Of a stretch of DNA of 8,714 nt, positions 6,716-8,714 are shown piece by piece. Below the pieces are notes generated by a model that did no database searches, was not told where the DNA came from, and saw only the letters and a program-made list of their open reading frames with translations. How positions within the stretch are numbered: position 1 is the first letter of the stretch; the number at the start of each line of letters is the position of its first letter. The stretch covers positions 1-8,714 of the forward strand of contig DGOS01000051.1 of NCBI GenBank assembly GCA_002390155.1, written 5' to 3'. The position numbers were made by a program, and so were the translations under genes. Origin of the DNA: Hyphomicrobiaceae bacterium UBA4460 (lineage in GTDB: Bacteria; Pseudomonadota; Alphaproteobacteria; Rhizobiales; Methyloligellaceae).

Positions 6716-7498
6716 TCAGACCTGAGATCGCCGCTCTCTCACGAGGGCGGCGATTTCTTTTTGGCCAAGGGCGCCCGAATGCAGCGCCGTCGCGGCCAGC
6801 GCGCCGCGGGCGCCGCGCTTCTCCACCGCGGCGAGATCGTCGAGGCCGGCGACGCCTCCGGCCACATAGACCTCCCGGCCATCGGCGCGCTGTAGCGTCT
6901 CCTCCAGGCGCGCCACGTCGGGGCCCGTCTCGGTCCCGACACGCCCCAGGCTCATCAATATCACCCGTTTGGGCCATAGGGCCGGATCGGCCAGGAGCCG
7001 TTCGGGGCCGCGTAGGCCCTGCTCGTCGAAATCGAGCGACAAGACGAGGTTCTGGCCGAACGCCGCGCGCAAGTCCTCCCAGGCGGCGAGATCAGCAATC
7101 GTCTCGCTGCCGACGACGAGGGTGGCGCCAAGCGGCAGCCAGGCGGCGCAGTCACCCACTTGCGCAAAACCCGCATCGATCCACAATTCCGTGCCCGGAA
7201 GCGCTTGGCCGAGATGGCGGCACATATCGAGGTTGCGGCCCCGGCCCAGAATGGCATCGAGATCGGCGATATAGAGCGCCGGCGAAAACGTGATGCCCAG
7301 CAGCGCCCGGGCGATGGCCGCGCCGTCGTGGGGCGGCCCGAATGGCGTGGCGATGGGCCGGTATTCGGCCCGCTTGCCGGCATGTGCATGCTTGCCCGCG
7401 CGCGCGTGGACGACTAACCCATCCTTGAGGTCGAGCACGGGGATGACAGCGAAGTCTTGTGCCAGCGTGGCCGTGGTGAGCTCTGATTGAAGCGTCAT
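6716..7498 (-). CDS. HisA-like (beta/alpha)8-barrel protein of the H4MPT island (orf17 type)
   Basis: A 260-residue protein related to HisA, the phosphoribosylformimino-AICAR-phosphate isomerase, and to the uncharacterised HisA-like proteins found in methanogens and methylotrophs. Visible barrel segments are FAVIPVLDLKDGLVVHARAG (16-35, first strand with the HisA-type D-x-x-D-G), ALYIADLDAILGRG (74-87), ELWIDAGFAQVGD (104-116), LVVGSETIADLAAWEDL (127-143), LVLSLDFDEQGL (151-162) and VYVAGGVAGLDDLAAVEKRGARGALAATALHSGAL (210-244, the C-terminal phosphate-binding region). No other histidine genes are present, so a role in histidine synthesis is unlikely. Its position beside fae matches orf17 of methylotroph islands, where a part in C1-cofactor synthesis has been proposed. 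The reaction is unknown. The ATG at 7498 is placed just before the conserved core. A weak GAGG lies 11 bases upstream of it and a better AAAAGGAG further away. It converges on fae and is divergent from the next gene. Confidence 0.87.
   Translation of the reverse strand: MTLQSELTTATLAQDFAVIPVLDLKDGLVVHARAGKHAHAGKRAEYRPIATPFGPPHDGAAIARALLGITFSPALYIADLDAILGRGRNLDMCRHLGQALPGTELWIDAGFAQVGDCAAWLPLGATLVVGSETIADLAAWEDLRAAFGQNLVLSLDFDEQGLRGPERLLADPALWPKRVILMSLGRVGTETGPDVARLEETLQRADGREVYVAGGVAGLDDLAAVEKRGARGALAATALHSGALGQKEIAALVRERRSQV
6727..6762 (+). terminator. Intrinsic terminator downstream of fae, inside the convergent HisA-like gene
   Basis: Bases 6727-6738 pair with 6743-6754 as a 12-pair stem (one G-T wobble) around the 4-base loop TCAC. 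TTCTTTTT follows at 6755-6762. On the plus strand this is a textbook Rho-independent terminator, 118 bases after the fae stop. On the minus strand the hairpin is not followed by a T tract, so it should work in one direction only. The whole element lies within the last codons of the minus-strand gene at 6716-7498. Confidence 0.85.
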
Positions 7499-7551
7499 GG
7501 CGGTACGGGCCTCTTGTCGCTCCTTTTATCATGACTTGGATTGAGGGCTGA

Positions 7552-8568
7552 ATGAGAGCGTCTTTAGGGTGGGATTTAGGCGGCGCCAATCTAAAGCTGG
7601 CGCGGGCTGAGGACGGCCGGGTCGTTTCGGTGGCGCAAATCCCCTGCCCGCCCATCGCTGATCCCGAAAAATTCAACCAGGCCCTGGACGAGGCGCTGGC
7701 GGCAGGCCCTTCGGAGGGCCGGCACGCGGTCACCATGACAGGCGAGCTGTCGGACGTATTCCCCTCGCGGGCAGCGGGCGTCGCCTATCTCACAGGGCTG
7801 ATGCAAAAGACCACTGGCGCGGACACGCTGTTCTACAGCCTGCGCGATGGGCTGATCGGCGCCGATCAGGTGCGTGACGCCTGGCAGACCGTCGCCTCGG
7901 CCAATTGGCATGCCAGCGCCACGCTCGCCGCAAAGCAGCAAGAAGACGGGCTTTTCGTGGATGTGGGGACCACCACGACCGACCTCATTCCCTTCAAAGA
8001 CGGCAGCGCCAACGCCGTGGGCAAGACGGACGGGGAACGCATGACCGAGGGCGAACTGATCTATGCCGGTGTGGTGCGGACCCCGGTGATGGCGATCGCG
8101 CAGGAAGCGCCCTTCATGGGACGCCTACAAGGCATTGCCGGCGAGCGTTTTGCCACCATGGCGGACGTCTATCGCTTGACCGGCGAATTGCCGGCGGACG
8201 CCGACCCCTATGAGACGACGGACGGGCGAGGCAAGGACCTGGACGAAAGCGCGACCCGCCTGGCGCGCATGCTGGGCCGGGACGCCGACGAGGCGGACTT
8301 CATCGCCTGGAAGGCGCTGGCGCACTTTCTGGGCCGGCGCCAGCTCGACCGGATCGAGGCCGACGCCAAAGTGCTGATCGCCCGCGAGAGCCTCCGCGCC
8401 GAAGCGCCCGTCATCGGGGCCGGCTGCGGCCGGTTCGTGGCCCAACACTTGGCTAAACGCCTGGATCGCCCCTATCGGGACTTTGCCGAGATCATCGATT
8501 GCGCGGACGATGCGCGTGAAATGGCCGCAACCTGCGCACCCGCCGTGGCCGTGGCGCTGCTTGTATAG
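7552..8568 (+). CDS. H4MPT-linked C1-transfer pathway protein orf9, MfnF-like (hydantoinase/kinase-fold)
   Basis: A 338-residue protein of the ASKHA (sugar kinase/Hsp70) fold family recorded as H4MPT-linked C1-transfer pathway protein, called orf9 in methylotrophs. Archaeal members include MfnF, which joins the aminomethylfuran pyrophosphate unit to gamma-glutamyltyramine to form the methanofuran core. A matching role in bacterial methylofuran synthesis is likely but inferred. Motifs are LGWDLGGANLKLA (5-17, first phosphate loop), VTMTGELSDVFPSR (60-73), NWHASATLAA (118-127), GLFVDVGTTTTDLIPF (133-148, second phosphate loop), EGELIYAGVVRTPV (166-179), MADVYRLTGELP (203-214) and VIGAGCGRFVAQHLAKRL (287-304, C-terminal nucleotide-binding loop). 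The ATG at 7552 has GAGGG at 7543-7547, 4 bases before it, and an in-frame TGA immediately upstream (7549-7551), so no longer start is possible. The promoter must lie within the HisA-like gene's 5' end or the 53-base gap. Confidence 0.88.
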   Translation: MRASLGWDLGGANLKLARAEDGRVVSVAQIPCPPIADPEKFNQALDEALAAGPSEGRHAVTMTGELSDVFPSRAAGVAYLTGLMQKTTGADTLFYSLRDGLIGADQVRDAWQTVASANWHASATLAAKQQEDGLFVDVGTTTTDLIPFKDGSANAVGKTDGERMTEGELIYAGVVRTPVMAIAQEAPFMGRLQGIAGERFATMADVYRLTGELPADADPYETTDGRGKDLDESATRLARMLGRDADEADFIAWKALAHFLGRRQLDRIEADAKVLIARESLRAEAPVIGAGCGRFVAQHLAKRLDRPYRDFAEIIDCADDAREMAATCAPAVAVALLV

Positions 8569-8652
8569 TGGCGTCCTGAGGCCCAGATGGAAGGGGCAGA
8601 ACATTTGGCCGGCCCTGGCCTTTCCCCCCGAATCCGACAAAAATGGCGTTTG

Positions 8653-8662
8653 CAACGCGTTG
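8653..8662. promoter_or_regulatory. Perfect palindrome flanked by direct repeats upstream of the 8691 gene
   Basis: CAACGCGTTG at 8653-8662 is a perfect 10-base palindrome with a central CG. It is overlapped by two copies of GTTTGCA at 8648-8654 and 8662-8668. Palindromes with this centre are common as operators of LacI-type regulators. It lies about 30 bases before a likely start codon. An operator role is only a possibility: no promoter hexamers were recognised next to it. Confidence 0.25.
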
Positions 8663-8690
8663 TTTGCACCGAGAAGAGGACAGCCAGTTT

Positions 8691-8714
8691 ATGCCCAGCG
8701 ACAGCGGCCCCATC
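8691..8714 (+). CDS. Probable start of a further gene, cut by the window end
   Basis: ATG at 8691 opens a frame of eight codons (MPSDSGPI) to the end of the window. A purine-rich GAAGAGGA at 8673-8680 lies 10 bases before it, a fair ribosome-binding site. It follows the orf9-type gene by 122 bases on the same strand. That gap shows only a palindrome/repeat block near 8650 and no clear terminator. Too little is visible to name a product. Confidence 0.45.

Noticed and set aside
7531..7551. A six-codon open frame (MTWIEG) whose stop touches the orf9-type ATG
   Set aside because: No ribosome-binding site precedes it, and a frame this short is expected by chance. It only shows that the orf9-type frame cannot start earlier.
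8607..8614. GGCCGGCC palindrome after the orf9-type gene as a terminator
   Set aside because: It is an 8-base palindrome without a proper loop or a T tract, common in GC-rich DNA.

Overview
The window holds a gene island for tetrahydromethanopterin (H4MPT)-linked formaldehyde oxidation from a GC-rich methylotrophic bacterium. The high GC content, the MtdB/Mch/Fae protein sequences and the gene order together suggest an alphaproteobacterium of the Hyphomicrobium / Methyloceanibacter / Methylobacterium kind. That placement comes from recalled family knowledge, not a database search. No rRNA, tRNA, insertion sequence, CRISPR array or phage gene was seen.

Layout. From position 1 to 5905, six plus-strand genes are closely packed: a 5'-truncated beta-RFAP synthase (orf4/mptG type), mtdB, an ATP-grasp ligase of unknown substrate (orfY position), mch, a RimK-like ATP-grasp ligase (orf5) and a CitG-like protein (orf7). 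The only sizeable gap among them is 113 bases before mtdB. The other junctions overlap or are 6-20 bases apart. A 193-base gap (5906-6098) leads to fae and contains a possible promoter and a terminator-like hairpin with a T-rich tract. A second, stronger hairpin-plus-T-tract lies downstream of fae, inside the 3' coding end of the convergent minus-strand gene for a HisA-like protein (orf17 type, 6716-7498). That gene is divergent, across 53 bases, from a plus-strand gene of the MfnF/orf9 type (7552-8568). A likely further plus-strand gene starts at 8691 and runs off the window.

How the genes work together. Fae condenses formaldehyde with H4MPT to methylene-H4MPT. MtdB oxidises this to methenyl-H4MPT with NAD(P)+, and Mch hydrolyses it to formyl-H4MPT. 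The next step, the formyltransferase/hydrolase complex, is not in the window. The beta-RFAP synthase makes a committed H4MPT precursor. The orf9-type protein resembles the methanofuran assembly enzyme MfnF. The two ATP-grasp proteins, the CitG-like protein and the HisA-like protein are conserved partners of this pathway, probably in making or modifying H4MPT or methylofuran, but their reactions cannot be read from sequence.

The pathway itself is well described. The less explained parts are the biosynthetic accessory proteins, the possible transcription attenuator in front of fae, the fae terminator hidden in a convergent coding sequence, and a small palindrome/repeat block before the last gene.
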